64,000 nucleotides of DNA from Psychroserpens sp. NJDZ02 (GTDB lineage Bacteria; Bacteroidota; Bacteroidia; Flavobacteriales; Flavobacteriaceae), in contig NZ_CP039451.1 of NCBI RefSeq assembly GCF_004843725.1, positions 308,501 through 372,500 on the forward strand, in the 5' to 3' direction. Below are positions 35,276 through 45,783 of this stretch, in pieces. How positions within the stretch are numbered: the first letter of the stretch is position 1; each line of letters opens with the position of its first letter. The notes under the pieces were generated by a model. That model was not told the DNA's origin, ran no database searches, and saw only the letters and a program-made list of their open reading frames with translations. A program made the translations under genes and the position numbers.

Positions 35276-35818
35276 TTATCCTTTGGATTTAAATTTATCA
35301 AGCGCTTTTAGTCGGATAGCAATACTATCTTTCCATTTTTTTTGTCCTTCAACATTAATAGAATACGCACTTTCACTATCGTAATTATGCTGCATATCCG
35401 CTAATTCACGATCAATAGCAGCATGCATCTCTTGAAATATCTGAGCTAAACTGTCGCTAAGCACAACCTTTGTTATACGCTGCCTAAATAGTCTAGCATG
35501 CAACTCGGTTATATCAAAATGAAGTTGCTCATGTCCTAAAACATGTGTATTAACTTTTTCCGCCTTATACCAGGAATGCTCTGGATAAAAAAAGGCTTTA
35601 ATTACAGTTTTAAAGCCTTCTATTTTTTTATTTCGTCGTTGTAATGAGTAGCTAAAGGTAATACCCGATGCTGTTACCGCAACCGCAGCTGCTTCTGGAT
35701 TAGGTTGTCCCTTAAAATCATGCCAAGCTAATTTATAATTTGCATTCCATTCTAATTCTTCCATCGCATCGCTTTGCAATAAGAAAAACCCAACGCACAT
35801 AAATAGATACTTTAGCAT
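35276..35818 (-). CDS. DUF922 family exported zinc-protease-like protein
   Basis: A short signal (LKYLFMCVGFFLLQSDA) precedes a domain with WNANYKLAWHDFKGQPN and the key HVLGHEQLHFDITELHARLF segment. HEQLH is an HExxH-type zinc site followed by FDI, the DUF922 signature. The length of 180 fits. It probably acts in the periplasm. The gene lies 29 bp after the LysM/periplasmic-binding-protein gene and 2 bp before DUF3820. Confidence 0.85.
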   Translation of the reverse strand: MLKYLFMCVGFFLLQSDAMEELEWNANYKLAWHDFKGQPNPEAAAVAVTASGITFSYSLQRRNKKIEGFKTVIKAFFYPEHSWYKAEKVNTHVLGHEQLHFDITELHARLFRQRITKVVLSDSLAQIFQEMHAAIDRELADMQHNYDSESAYSINVEGQKKWKDSIAIRLKALDKFKSKG

Positions 35819-35847
35819 ACACCTGAAAAACGTTAACCTGTTGTCTA

Positions 35848-37791
35848 TTATTTTTCTACTTCGACTACCTTCAAGTCTTGATACTTCACTAAATAAACAG
35901 TGTTATTAAAATATCCTCCGAACAATTTCTTTTTATAAGCAAATTTATTTTCAACATAAGTCGTTAATGGAGATTCGATTGCTGACAAATATAAATCCTC
36001 TGATGTTACCAATCTTAGTACTACATCCATTGTCAAATCAAATCCTCTAACAGCATACTTGTTTGGTGTTTCACTATACAATGCCTTGTAACGTTTACCA
36101 AAACTATTATTATCATCCTCACTAAATGACTTATTAATAGATCCGTAAGTAAAACTTAAATTAGATAAATGCGTATTTCTAACCTCATCATCCTCAAATG
36201 CCTTGTTTTTATCTGAAGTTGTTAAAACAATTTCAATATTTGGTTTAATTTTAGAATTTAAAATACTAGAGACATTAGATATAAATCCTGGATTAGCAGT
36301 TTCTAAAAACACTACATTTTTACCTGATTTTAACACACGAACCATATCACCATCTAAAATATAATACGAATCGGCCCCTGTTTTCTTAACTTTCCTAGAC
36401 ATTACCAAAGCGGCTTTAGGAAATGTTTTTTTAAGCTCTGTAGCTCTCTCTTTATTTTTCATATCAGAAATGATAATAAAATTTGCGGTACTATCTGCTT
36501 TAAAATAATTAAGTAATGCTTGTTCTATTAAATCTTCTGATGGTATTGATTGAAACACATTATCACTTAAATTAATCGTCTTTGTAATTGGAGAAATTAA
36601 AGGAATGTTTTTGCTTTTTAAAGAGGCCGATGCTATATTAAATAATTTTGGCATTATAGGTCCTATAACCGCATGTACATCATCAAAAGCATTTGACTGC
36701 AATAAAGAGGTTACCTGACTTTCTCTGTTTTCTGTATCATATACATCTACTTTTAAGTTAACACCCAAAGTTGATAAGCTATCTAAAGCAATTTTAACAC
36801 CAGAATAAAAATCTAACGATATACTGGAATAAGGATCATCTGTAATAAACTTTTTAGTATCATAAGCAGATTCCGAATTAATTTCATTTAACTTAAACGG
36901 TAGCATTATTGCTATATGCTTAGTTTCTGAATCCAAATCACGAGAGGTCAAATCTGAAGAAGGTAAATCCTCTCCGATAGTTAAAGGTCCAGAACCTTCG
37001 TTGATGGACCTTATATTAGCATCATATGGTATTTTTAAAACCATACCTTCCTTTAAACCTGTAGTTAATAAGTCTGGATTTAACTTTTCTAACTCCTCTT
37101 GAGTCAAACCTGTTTTTACTTTTAATCTATAAAAACCTTCTGATTTTAAAACGGTATGATAGCTATATTTTTCGTCAAAATCTTTAACTTCTTCAACCTT
37201 TAAATTAGGCACTGTAATAACAGATCCTGGTTGTAAAACGTCTTCCATATCAGGATTTAAAGATTCTAACTCCTGAACCGTAATTCCGTATTGATACGCT
37301 ATACGCCATTTACCTTCTTTAGGTTTAACGGTGTAAGACGTTGTTACTCCTTCTGCCTCGACCACTTCCTTAGTCACTTTGTAAATAGGAATTTTAATCT
37401 TATCGCCCTTACGCAAGTTATTAGCGTATAAATCTGGATTATGCTTTTTAATATCCTCTTGGTCTACATTATACTTTTTAGCTAAACTATAAAGCGTTTC
37501 CTTACGCTTTACTTTATGCTTTTTAAACCCTTCTAAAGCTTTAACTTCTGAAACAGAAGGTCTATTAGGAACAACTGAATCGTTTGGAATTATTAAAACC
37601 GAATCTGGTTTAATATCCTTTCTAGCATCTGGATTTAAAGCATAAATCTGTGATTTTGTAACACTATATTTAGTGGCAATCTGCTCTATAGTTTCTCCTA
37701 CTTGTACTTTGTGCGTCTTGTAGTTCTGCGCTTTCGCGGAAACACAGCCGAACAATGCGACTAGACTTAAGATATATATTAATTTTCTCAT
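35848..37791 (-). CDS. LysM protein with a periplasmic-binding-protein-like domain
   Basis: A signal peptide is followed by four LysM modules (about residues 24-68, 90-135, 149-193 and 211-255), each with the TVKxGETxxxIAxKYxV-like pattern and a VIxIP end. The second half (about 290-640) resembles a type 1 periplasmic binding protein (IAIMLPFKLNEIN, FYSGVKIALDSL, VHAVIGPIMPKLFN), as in LpoA/leucine-binding-type proteins. It probably binds peptidoglycan and senses or organises something in the periplasm. The signal-peptide codons contain a copy of the TTTCCGCGAAAGCGC motif. Confidence 0.88.
   Translation of the reverse strand: MRKLIYILSLVALFGCVSAKAQNYKTHKVQVGETIEQIATKYSVTKSQIYALNPDARKDIKPDSVLIIPNDSVVPNRPSVSEVKALEGFKKHKVKRKETLYSLAKKYNVDQEDIKKHNPDLYANNLRKGDKIKIPIYKVTKEVVEAEGVTTSYTVKPKEGKWRIAYQYGITVQELESLNPDMEDVLQPGSVITVPNLKVEEVKDFDEKYSYHTVLKSEGFYRLKVKTGLTQEELEKLNPDLLTTGLKEGMVLKIPYDANIRSINEGSGPLTIGEDLPSSDLTSRDLDSETKHIAIMLPFKLNEINSESAYDTKKFITDDPYSSISLDFYSGVKIALDSLSTLGVNLKVDVYDTENRESQVTSLLQSNAFDDVHAVIGPIMPKLFNIASASLKSKNIPLISPITKTINLSDNVFQSIPSEDLIEQALLNYFKADSTANFIIISDMKNKERATELKKTFPKAALVMSRKVKKTGADSYYILDGDMVRVLKSGKNVVFLETANPGFISNVSSILNSKIKPNIEIVLTTSDKNKAFEDDEVRNTHLSNLSFTYGSINKSFSEDDNNSFGKRYKALYSETPNKYAVRGFDLTMDVVLRLVTSEDLYLSAIESPLTTYVENKFAYKKKLFGGYFNNTVYLVKYQDLKVVEVEK
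37728..37742 (-). repeat. TTTCCGCGAAAGCGC motif copy
   Basis: This is an exact copy on the minus strand. It lies inside the coding region for the signal peptidase site of the LysM protein, encoding part of SAKAQ with GCG and CGC-type codons that the neighbouring codons avoid. Confidence 0.6.
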
Positions 37792-37837
37792 ATGTTATTT
37801 ATACGTTTCAAACTGCGTTAGCGGTTGTAATGGCATC

Positions 37838-37869
37838 CTTTTTTTTGCTGCCATATATGGCAAAAAAAA
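37838..37869. terminator. Bidirectional terminator between guaA and the LysM gene
   Basis: A self-complementary GCCATATATGGC is flanked by T8 on the left and A8 on the right, so it forms a hairpin with a T tail when read on the minus strand after guaA. Confidence 0.7.
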
Positions 37870-37936
37870 GATATAATGAAAAACGCGACCCTTGTGGTAA
37901 CGCCCTAAATTTACTTTGATTATTATAAGCCTTTTT

Positions 37937-39469
37937 TTATTCCCACTCTATTGTTGCTGGTGGCTTACTACTAATGTCATATACTACTCTATTAACGCCT
38001 TTTACTTTATTTATTATATCATTACTTGTTTTTTGTAAAAACTCGTATGGTAAATTTACCCAGTCAGCAGTCATACCATCGGTGCTTTCCACAGCTCTTA
38101 ATGCGACACATTTCTCATAAGTACGCTCGTCTCCCATTACTCCTACACTATTTACTGGTAGTAAAATAGCACCTGCTTGCCATACTTTATCGTATAATCC
38201 TGCGTCGCGTAAGCCGTTAATAAATACAGCGTCTACATCTTGTAAAATTTGCACTTTCTCTGCTGTGATGTCTCCTAAAATTCTGATTGCTAAACCTGGT
38301 CCTGGAAATGGATGACGTCCTAAAAGGTCTTTATCCATACCCATACTTGCACCGACACGTCTTACTTCGTCCTTAAACAACGCGCGAAGTGGCTCTACAA
38401 TTTTTAATTTCATGTAGTCTGGTAATCCACCTACATTATGATGACTTTTTATTGTTGCACTTGGTCCTCCCGTTGCACTTACACTTTCTATCACATCCGG
38501 ATAAATAGTCCCTTGTGCTAACCATTTTACATCTTCGATTAGATTTGCTTCTTGGTCAAACACCTCGATAAAAGCATTACCTATGGCTTTACGCTTTTTT
38601 TCTGGATCGCTCAGTCCTGCTAAGGCATCCAAAAAGCGTGCCGAAGCGTCTACACCTTTTACATTTAAGCCCATCCCTTTGTATTGTTCTAATACTTCCG
38701 TGAATTCATTTTTACGTAATAAGCCGTTATTTACAAATATGCAATATAGATTTTTACCTATTGCTTTGTGCAGTAACATGGCTGCTACTGACGAGTCTAC
38801 TCCACCTGATAAGCCTAGAACAACTTTATCGTCTCCTAGTTTTTCTTGTAAGTCGTCCACCGTTTCTTGTACAAATGCATTTGGTGTCCAATCTGGATTT
38901 ACATTTGCTATAGCGACTAAAAAGTTTTCTAATAATTGTTTTCCATCTTTAGAATGGTATACTTCTGGATGAAATTGAATCGCGTAAGTTGATTCTCCTT
39001 CAATTTTAAAAGCTGCATTTTTCACATCATGTGTACTGGCTAATAATTTACCATTTGTTGGTAAATTTTTAATCGTATCACTATGACTCATCCACACCTG
39101 ACTACCTACTGTTATGTTTTTGAAAAAGGCATCCTCTTCCACAAAACTCAAGTTGGCACGTCCGTATTCGCGTGTGTTTGATTCGGCGACTTCACCTCCA
39201 GAAAAATGTGCTAAATATTGTGCACCGTAACAAACAGCAAGCATTGGCTTTTTGCCTCTAATCTCTGATAAGTCAGGATGAAAAGCATCTTCTGATCTTA
39301 CAGACATTGGACTACCAGAAAGTATTACTGCTTTGTAATCGTCTACGTTTTTTGGTGGTTTATTAAATGGGTGTATTTCGGAATAGATGTTAAGCTCTCT
39401 AACTCTGCGCGCAATTAGTTGTGTGTATTGCGATCCGAAATCTAAAATAAGTACTTTGTCGTGTTGCAT
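37937..39469 (-). CDS. guaA: GMP synthase (glutamine-hydrolysing)
   Basis: GuaA converts XMP to GMP. The N-terminal amidotransferase domain has [10 protein letters not shown], the nucleophile in [17 protein letters not shown] and the His/Glu pair in QFHPEVYHS. The ATP-pyrophosphatase domain has the PP-loop [12 protein letters not shown], and the dimerisation domain has [13 protein letters not shown] and ends in TIEWE. The length of 511 is standard. I start at the ATG at 39469, because the two codons upstream begin at a TTG that overlaps a TATTTTTG sequence. Confidence 0.97.
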   Translation of the reverse strand: MQHDKVLILDFGSQYTQLIARRVRELNIYSEIHPFNKPPKNVDDYKAVILSGSPMSVRSEDAFHPDLSEIRGKKPMLAVCYGAQYLAHFSGGEVAESNTREYGRANLSFVEEDAFFKNITVGSQVWMSHSDTIKNLPTNGKLLASTHDVKNAAFKIEGESTYAIQFHPEVYHSKDGKQLLENFLVAIANVNPDWTPNAFVQETVDDLQEKLGDDKVVLGLSGGVDSSVAAMLLHKAIGKNLYCIFVNNGLLRKNEFTEVLEQYKGMGLNVKGVDASARFLDALAGLSDPEKKRKAIGNAFIEVFDQEANLIEDVKWLAQGTIYPDVIESVSATGGPSATIKSHHNVGGLPDYMKLKIVEPLRALFKDEVRRVGASMGMDKDLLGRHPFPGPGLAIRILGDITAEKVQILQDVDAVFINGLRDAGLYDKVWQAGAILLPVNSVGVMGDERTYEKCVALRAVESTDGMTADWVNLPYEFLQKTSNDIINKVKGVNRVVYDISSKPPATIEWE

Positions 39470-39560
39470 GCACAAAAATACTAATTGCTTTGAAAATTAC
39501 TAATTCTAAACGTGAATTTTTATTCATTTTTTTCAACAAAAAAAAACAACGAACAAAAAA

Positions 39561-40622
39561 TTAAATTTTGACCAACTTTATACTTTTTTGAGCGGTTTGT
39601 GTTGTCATTTTCAGAAGATAAATCCCGGCATCAAAACTTGACAAATCCAAGCTATAACCACTACCATTAAACTGTAATGGTTGTATTGTTTTTGAAAGCA
39701 CTTCTTTTCCTAAAATATTATATAATTTAAGACCTACAGTTCCTGTTGCATTTTCAAAATAAATAGACGTTTGCGATTGTACTGGATTTGGAGCGATTGT
39801 AAATAATGGTTTACTAATAGCTTGAATACTCAAAGTATTTTCGCCCAAAGCCCATAGCGTCGCATTTTCTAGCATAGTTCTAAAATTACTAGTATCAGAA
39901 TAATTATTTCCAAAATGCCCTAAAGCAGTATAAAAAGATCGTATTCCTGATAAATTAGTACTGACACCATTATCATCATAAGTTATTGCTTCTTTATACC
40001 ACGTTATTGGCCTAGCCAAATCATAACTATTACTTCCCGTTTGTTCAACCTCTAGCAAGACTGTATTATCAGTACTTAATTGTCCTCCATTCAATTCCCA
40101 ATAATAATATTCTTCATTTTTATTCCAAACCGTTTCGACTGGACCTAAAAAATCGATAATCTCATGACTTTCTACAACCGTCATGTCCGCATTATAATTA
40201 TTACTGGTATGATTTGGACCTGTTTGTACAATACCGCCGACAAGTTGATTATAAAAATCCCAACTGCCATCTACATACGTATCCGTTGCTGCATGAATAC
40301 CAATAAATCCTTTTCCACTAGCTATAAAATTTTCTAAACCAACTTTTTCTTCTACAGTTAATAAATCATTTCCTGAAGTATTTAAAAAGACTACCGCATC
40401 ATAATTAGTTGAAAAATTAGACTCTGAAAACACACTAGAATCCTGAGAATCTATAACTGTAAACCCATTATCAGAAGCAAATTCTTGAAACATAGCAATA
40501 CCAGCCTCTATAGCTTGCGTATGCCTATAACCATTGGTTTCATGAAAAACTAAAAGGTTTTTAGTTTGAGAAAAATTTAAAAATGAAATAAGAAAAATTG
40601 AAAGCGTAAATAATTGCTTCAT
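39561..40622 (-). CDS. ThuA-domain protein with a T9SS sorting domain
   Basis: A signal peptide (LFTLSIFLISFLNFSQ) precedes a ThuA-type domain (class I amidotransferase-like fold): LLVFHETNGYRHTQAIEAGI, then GFIGIHAATDTY, NEEYYYWE and TALGHFGN. ThuA proteins are linked to trehalose or other glycoside use. The C-terminal 75 residues (LFTIAPNPVQSQTSIYF, KLYNILGKEVLSK, a basic end) are a type A T9SS signal, so the protein is exported. I start at MKQLFT, since the 12 residues upstream are not part of a signal peptide. Substrate unknown. Confidence 0.88.
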   Translation of the reverse strand: MKQLFTLSIFLISFLNFSQTKNLLVFHETNGYRHTQAIEAGIAMFQEFASDNGFTVIDSQDSSVFSESNFSTNYDAVVFLNTSGNDLLTVEEKVGLENFIASGKGFIGIHAATDTYVDGSWDFYNQLVGGIVQTGPNHTSNNYNADMTVVESHEIIDFLGPVETVWNKNEEYYYWELNGGQLSTDNTVLLEVEQTGSNSYDLARPITWYKEAITYDDNGVSTNLSGIRSFYTALGHFGNNYSDTSNFRTMLENATLWALGENTLSIQAISKPLFTIAPNPVQSQTSIYFENATGTVGLKLYNILGKEVLSKTIQPLQFNGSGYSLDLSSFDAGIYLLKMTTQTAQKSIKLVKI

Positions 40623-40723
40623 ACTAATATTGATTAAAATCCAATTAATATACGCCAATTACGCTCTAATGGATTTTTTCGAATGCAATAATCCACTGTC
40701 TTATTTTAAACGAATTATAAATA

Positions 40724-42097
40724 CTATGCCATAGACTCCAAAATAGCCTTAATATCTTGCTCTGTTGTATCGGGGTTTATAAAGCAAAAACGAGATACAG
40801 TTTCAAAACTTTCTCCTGTTTTCCATTTGGTTGGTGTTACTAATGCAAATCCTTTGTCGTGGTTAGCAAATGTCCAGTCTCTGTAGTCGTCTGGCGACCA
40901 TCCTTTACGTCTGTATAACACACATGACAAACTCGGCTCCCTAACCAACTCAACATGATCCATCTCTTTTATTAATTGTCCTGCAATGGTTGCTAGTTCC
41001 AAACCTCTTTCTACTGCTTCCTTGTATCTATCCGTACCGTGAGTGGCTAGACTAAACCACAAAGGTAACCCGCGTACACGACGTGTTAATTGTATTTGGT
41101 AATCTGTTGGATTAAAACCATGTGCACCTTCGTCTTTAAAAATATCTAGGTACGAGCCTTCTTGCGAGTGTGCTTTTTTAGCTAATTCTGGCTGCTTGTA
41201 TATTACAGCACCACAATCATACGGTGAAAACATCCACTTATGTGGATCGATAGTAATACTGTCCGCTTTTTCAATCCCCTTAAATAAATGCCTAACAGAA
41301 TCTGCTGCTAATGCTCCTCCACCATAAGCTGCATCGACGTGCAACCATAAGTGTTCTGTCTCGCAAATCGCTGCAATCCCTTCTAAGTCATCAATAATAC
41401 CAGCATTAGTTGTTCCTCCTGTAGCTACTACTGCAAATAAACGCTCTTTCTGGTGTACTGTTAAACCGTCTATGGTTTGCTGTAATGCAGATCCTTTTAA
41501 ACGGTCTTCTGTATCTACTAATAACACATCTACATCAACCACTTTAGCCATTGCTTTTATTGAGGAGTGTGCTCCGATAGATGTGATTATTAAACCTTTT
41601 CTATTTTTATTCTCGTCGTTTAAACTTCTCCAATACTCACGTGCAGTAACAATTGCTGATAAGTTTGCAGCCGTACCACCGCTTGTAAAAACACCGAATG
41701 CGCCTTGAGGTAATCCTGTTAGTGATACGATCCATTTCATAGCTTCGTTCTCACAAAAAATCCCTCCTGCTCCTTCCATCCAATACGCACCATGAATACT
41801 TGATGCGGATGTTACTAAATCAAATAAAATAGAGGCTCTGGTTGGTGCTGCTGGTACAAATGCTAAATGACGTGGATGGTCAATTTTTACGTTTGCATGC
41901 ATTAAATGTTGCTTCCATAGATTAAAAGCGACCTCTCCTCCAATACCTTTATCTGTTACCGTTTCTCCCACTAAGGCTTTTAATGTTTCCGCTTTTTGTG
42001 GTTTACCTATAACATCTTCCGTTTTTGAAATACGATCAATAGTATATTTCATGACGTCTAGCGTCATTTCGACTAAATCTAAATCTATCTTATGCAT
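40724..42097 (-). CDS. PLP-dependent group II decarboxylase
   Basis: This belongs to the fold type I family of aromatic-amino-acid/glutamate decarboxylases. It has GVFTSGGTAANLSAI (PLP phosphate binding), WLHVDAAYGGG (the Asp that contacts the pyridine) and DSITIDPHKWMFSP with the Schiff-base lysine. The length of 457 is typical. The amino-acid substrate cannot be fixed; related entries are labelled aspartate, tyrosine or tryptophan decarboxylase-like. It lies 3 bp after bshC and is probably co-transcribed with it. An aspartate decarboxylase role for pantothenate is possible but not shown. Confidence 0.88.
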   Translation of the reverse strand: MHKIDLDLVEMTLDVMKYTIDRISKTEDVIGKPQKAETLKALVGETVTDKGIGGEVAFNLWKQHLMHANVKIDHPRHLAFVPAAPTRASILFDLVTSASSIHGAYWMEGAGGIFCENEAMKWIVSLTGLPQGAFGVFTSGGTAANLSAIVTAREYWRSLNDENKNRKGLIITSIGAHSSIKAMAKVVDVDVLLVDTEDRLKGSALQQTIDGLTVHQKERLFAVVATGGTTNAGIIDDLEGIAAICETEHLWLHVDAAYGGGALAADSVRHLFKGIEKADSITIDPHKWMFSPYDCGAVIYKQPELAKKAHSQEGSYLDIFKDEGAHGFNPTDYQIQLTRRVRGLPLWFSLATHGTDRYKEAVERGLELATIAGQLIKEMDHVELVREPSLSCVLYRRKGWSPDDYRDWTFANHDKGFALVTPTKWKTGESFETVSRFCFINPDTTEQDIKAILESMA

Positions 42098-42100
42098 AAC

Positions 42101-43702
42101 TTATAATTCAACAATTAAAAATTGACCTTGCAAAGGTTTCAAATTTTTAATTAAATGAGGTATTAATTCCGAACCAAATTCTAAATATAATTCTGAAAAA
42201 TTGGTATTGCGTTCTTGCAAACTATAATTAGGAAACAATTGGTATTGTAAAGCAGTCATACGGGCAACTTGATCCTTTAATTTACGTTTCTGCGCCGTAA
42301 GCAAACGTTTTTCTAAATGTTCTAATCCATTGATTTGTTTCTTTTCTTGCGATGCTACCGCACCAACAAAAGACTGATCTGTTTGTTCTGCTAACAAGTA
42401 CAAGTCCTTAAACTGCGCTTTTAAATGCTTGATTTGTTCAGAGAAATCGATATCTATATTTGAAATCTCTCTTACCTTTTTGTTAATAAAGCTATTCCGT
42501 TTCAAGAATAAATCTTTATCAGAAATCCCTAATTTATCTAGTTTTTCGGTTTGTTGTTTTGTTTTTATTAAAACGGAATTCCGTAATAATAAGATTGGGA
42601 ACGTCACCTGATTAGCTTCAAAATTAGTTTGTAATTGAAACCAATACGCTAGCTCTCCACCACCACCAATATAGCACAAATTTGGTAATATAACCTCCTG
42701 GTATAATGGACGCATAATTACATTTGGACTAAAACGTTCTGGATGGTCCTGGACTTCTTTTTCTATCTCGTCTTTATTCCAAACAACAGTTGTATTTAAA
42801 GCTTTATAGGTATTGTTTTCAAAAACAATGCGCTCTCTGACGCCTTTTGTAATATAAAATAAGTTAATCTCCCTTGGGTTAACTTGTATGTTATAGTTAT
42901 CAGAAACTTGACTTAATTGTTTTGAAGTTTTAGTTACAGCTTCAAAAGATGTGTTATTGAATAACTCTGTTTTGATTTGCGGAATAAACAGTTGTTTTAA
43001 TGCTTTTTTATTAGCATCGATAATTACTAAACCTTGCTCGCCAAACAACTCATTGGCTAAATAATGTGTGGCCTCGGCTAAATTATCGTGTTTTAAATAG
43101 GCGTTTTCAAAAAGTCCTTTTAAATATTTAGCATTAGTACCAATACCTAGCTCTTTAGTAAATAATTCAAAAACCTCTTTTAAACCTTCTGTATCTAACT
43201 CCCCAACTGCTCCCGACGCTTTTTTATTCCAACGTATCTTTTTACCTCTGAAATTAAAATAATTGATTTCTTCAAAATCGTGATCCTCCGATGCCATCCA
43301 ATAGATAGGCACAAAATTATACTCTGGATAAGCGACCTTTAATTCCTTAGTCAGGTTTATGGTCGAAATAATTTTATGTAAAAAATATAACGGACCAGTA
43401 AATAAGTTAAGCTGGTGTCCTGTCGTAATGGTAAATGTTTTACTATCTGCTAGTAACTTAATATTAGTGTCTGTTGCATCTGACGTGTCAAGTAGTTTGT
43501 ATTGTTCTTCAAGTGCATTAACTAATACATTTCTATTGTCATTATTAAACGACTCTTGCTTTTCTTTGATTTGGGCTTTAAAATTCTGAATATTAGGAAA
43601 CCTATTATAAAACGGTTTTAACGTTTTAGCTTCAGCTAAATAATCGCAAATTAATTGAGAAAAATATCCAGTGTCTTTAAATGAAATACAGTGTGTTGGC
43701 AT
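42101..43702 (-). CDS. bshC: Bacillithiol biosynthesis cysteine-adding enzyme BshC
   Basis: BshC catalyses the last step of bacillithiol synthesis, adding cysteine to GlcN-malate. Family markers are TITTGHQLNLFTGPLYFLHKI and VPIYWMASEDHDFEEIN near the N-terminus, PNVIMRPLYQEVILPNLCYIGGGGELAYWFQL in the middle and a coiled-coil C-terminal domain with LEKRLLTAQKRK. The length of 533 is normal. Bacillithiol genes occur in many Flavobacteriaceae. bshA and bshB are not in the window. Confidence 0.95.
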   Translation of the reverse strand: MPTHCISFKDTGYFSQLICDYLAEAKTLKPFYNRFPNIQNFKAQIKEKQESFNNDNRNVLVNALEEQYKLLDTSDATDTNIKLLADSKTFTITTGHQLNLFTGPLYFLHKIISTINLTKELKVAYPEYNFVPIYWMASEDHDFEEINYFNFRGKKIRWNKKASGAVGELDTEGLKEVFELFTKELGIGTNAKYLKGLFENAYLKHDNLAEATHYLANELFGEQGLVIIDANKKALKQLFIPQIKTELFNNTSFEAVTKTSKQLSQVSDNYNIQVNPREINLFYITKGVRERIVFENNTYKALNTTVVWNKDEIEKEVQDHPERFSPNVIMRPLYQEVILPNLCYIGGGGELAYWFQLQTNFEANQVTFPILLLRNSVLIKTKQQTEKLDKLGISDKDLFLKRNSFINKKVREISNIDIDFSEQIKHLKAQFKDLYLLAEQTDQSFVGAVASQEKKQINGLEHLEKRLLTAQKRKLKDQVARMTALQYQLFPNYSLQERNTNFSELYLEFGSELIPHLIKNLKPLQGQFLIVEL

Positions 43703-43835
43703 AGTTACAGATAAATCTTGCGTAAAGATAAGGCAGTTTGCGCTTTAGTATGTCTTAAAATTAACATAAATCCTTACAGAAAAGTGTCTACTTTTGATTA
43801 AATTGAAACAGTGAACCCTTAACACAATTATAGTC

Positions 43836-45086
43836 ATGAATCAAATAGTTAATAAAAATTTAAAACTAACAGTCACTTTGTTAATTTTAATAAGTTGCGT
43901 CTTTACTTTTGCACAAAACACCCAAGAATTTAAAGGTCAAATATTAGACAAAAACACTAACAAACCCCTTGCTCTAGCCGACTTAACAATAACAAATTCT
44001 AATATAAGTACGGTTTCTAATAGTGAAGGTGAGTTTAGTCTTAAAGTGCCTGAAAATCTTAGAAACAATAGCGTGATGGTGTCATATTTAGGCTATCAAA
44101 AACTAGAATTTAAATTATTAGATTTAAAAACTAACACTACAATTTATTTAGAACAAGCACCAACAGTACTCGCCGAAATAGATTTAGTTACTCCACAAGA
44201 CGCAGCTGCTTTAGTAAAAAAAACATTTGCCTTAAAAGGAGACAATTATTTTAATGAAACTATTTTTATGACTGGATTTTATAGAGAAACCATAAAAAAA
44301 AGAAATAGGAATGCGTCACTATCGGAAGCTTTAGTCACAATAAAAAAACAATCCTACACGACCAATAAAAGTGACGAGATCACCCTTATTAAAGCAAGGA
44401 AAAACACCAATTACGCTAGACTAGATACCCTTGCCTTAAAATTACAAGGCGGTCCTTTTAGTAGTTTATATACAGATATGATTAAATATCCTAAGTTTAT
44501 TTTTAACAATAGTACGATAGCCAACTATGACTTTACCTTTGGGCGTTCTACACAAATTGATAATAGGCTAATTTATGTGGTTAACTTTATCCAAAAGAAA
44601 AATATAAGCAGCCCAATGTATTATGGAGCGTTGTATATCGATGCGCAAACCAATGCTCTCACTAGTGCTAGTTATAATTTAAATGTTGAAAACAGAGAAG
44701 AAGCGACAAAGCTTTTTGTTAGGAAAAAACCATTAACTGCTAAAGTGTATCCCACTGAAGCTTTTTACCGTGTAAACTATAGAACCAAAGATGGTAAATG
44801 GTATTATGCATACAGTAATATATTATTGACTTTTAAAGTCAATTGGAAAAACCGCTGGTTTAATAGTAAGTATACTCTGCAAAGTGAAATGGCAATAACA
44901 GATTGGGAAATCAACGAAAAAACAGTAAAAACTAAGACACAAAAATTACGACCAAATTCAATTTTACAAAATAAAGCCTCCGGTTTTTCTGATCCAGATT
45001 TTTGGGGTGCCTATAATATTATTGAGCCTGAAAAATCAATTGAAAATGCGATTAATAAAATTAGCAAGCAATTAAAAAAAGAATAA
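43836..45086 (+). CDS. Exported carboxypeptidase-regulatory-like domain protein
   Basis: A signal peptide (LTVTLLILISCVFTFAQ) is followed by a CarboxypepD_reg-like beta-sandwich (FKGQILDKNTNKPLALADLTI and SNSEGEFSLKVPE, ending in SYLGYQKLEF). From about residue 130 a larger beta-rich region starts (AAALVKKTFALKGDNYFNETIFMTGFYRET) and runs to the end, as in exported Bacteroidota proteins that resemble TonB-receptor N-termini without a barrel. A TACTTTTG box (43789-43796) lies 40 bp before the ATG. Probably periplasmic or outer-membrane associated; function unknown. Confidence 0.8.
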   Translation: MNQIVNKNLKLTVTLLILISCVFTFAQNTQEFKGQILDKNTNKPLALADLTITNSNISTVSNSEGEFSLKVPENLRNNSVMVSYLGYQKLEFKLLDLKTNTTIYLEQAPTVLAEIDLVTPQDAAALVKKTFALKGDNYFNETIFMTGFYRETIKKRNRNASLSEALVTIKKQSYTTNKSDEITLIKARKNTNYARLDTLALKLQGGPFSSLYTDMIKYPKFIFNNSTIANYDFTFGRSTQIDNRLIYVVNFIQKKNISSPMYYGALYIDAQTNALTSASYNLNVENREEATKLFVRKKPLTAKVYPTEAFYRVNYRTKDGKWYYAYSNILLTFKVNWKNRWFNSKYTLQSEMAITDWEINEKTVKTKTQKLRPNSILQNKASGFSDPDFWGAYNIIEPEKSIENAINKISKQLKKE

Positions 45087-45147
45087 CAGACTACTTTTTA
45101 GTCCTACTCTTTCTGTTCAGTCAATATTTTTAGAAATCGGGACTTTA

Positions 45148-45783
45148 TTATTGTTGATGATTGATTATAATATCAAAATAATTAGGATCGTAAAACGTCC
45201 GAAGTGTATTGTATTTCTCCTCATCAGTCAAGGTATCAGACACTTTTAATATTTTAAGATTATGCTCGTAAATACGCCATATTAACTCAGAACAATAATG
45301 CTCTGTTGTGTCTTTATAATTAAAACTATGATCAAAAGGTAATTGCTTTTTATAGTAATAATCGATTTGACTTATCACTTTTTGCTGTTTTACCGAATCT
45401 ATATTTTTTAATCGGGTCACTAATATTGTACGATCATGAGAATTATGTACAAAGGAATCTATGGCTTGTAAACGCAAGCCGTCTTGATTAGATACACTAC
45501 TAGATAATGCATGTGCTATTTTTAAAGTATCATTTTGTCGAACCACCATCCCTAAGTGTGTCACATCATAATCCTCGTTCATCATTTTTAAAATCATGGT
45601 ACTGACTAAACCATAACCGCGACGTAAAATAATGTCACCATTTTGGAGTTTAGCCTTTTCCTTAGCATTTAATTTATACAAAAAAGACGATTCATACGGT
45701 CGGTTTGAATCGTCTTTTAAAAATCTATATGCTAAAAAAAGAATACTAACAACTAGTATAATTTTAATAGTTATTTTTAACAT
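45148..45783 (-). CDS. YiiX/YebB-like NlpC/P60 cysteine hydrolase
   Basis: An N-terminal hydrophobic helix (IILVVSILFLAYRFL) precedes a permuted NlpC/P60 domain. LQNGDIILRRG is the first strand, DVTHLGMVV supplies the catalytic-type histidine, and EHYCSELIWRIYE carries the nucleophilic cysteine. Members hydrolyse amide or ester bonds in cell-wall peptides or lipids; the substrate is not known. The gene starts directly after the stop of the DUF4878 lipoprotein gene with no spacer, so they form one transcript. Confidence 0.88.
   Translation of the reverse strand: MLKITIKIILVVSILFLAYRFLKDDSNRPYESSFLYKLNAKEKAKLQNGDIILRRGYGLVSTMILKMMNEDYDVTHLGMVVRQNDTLKIAHALSSSVSNQDGLRLQAIDSFVHNSHDRTILVTRLKNIDSVKQQKVISQIDYYYKKQLPFDHSFNYKDTTEHYCSELIWRIYEHNLKILKVSDTLTDEEKYNTLRTFYDPNYFDIIINHQQ

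Noticed and set aside
38583..38972. Plus-strand 129-codon frame opposite guaA
   Set aside because: It overlaps the well-conserved guaA coding region entirely and has no recognisable domain.
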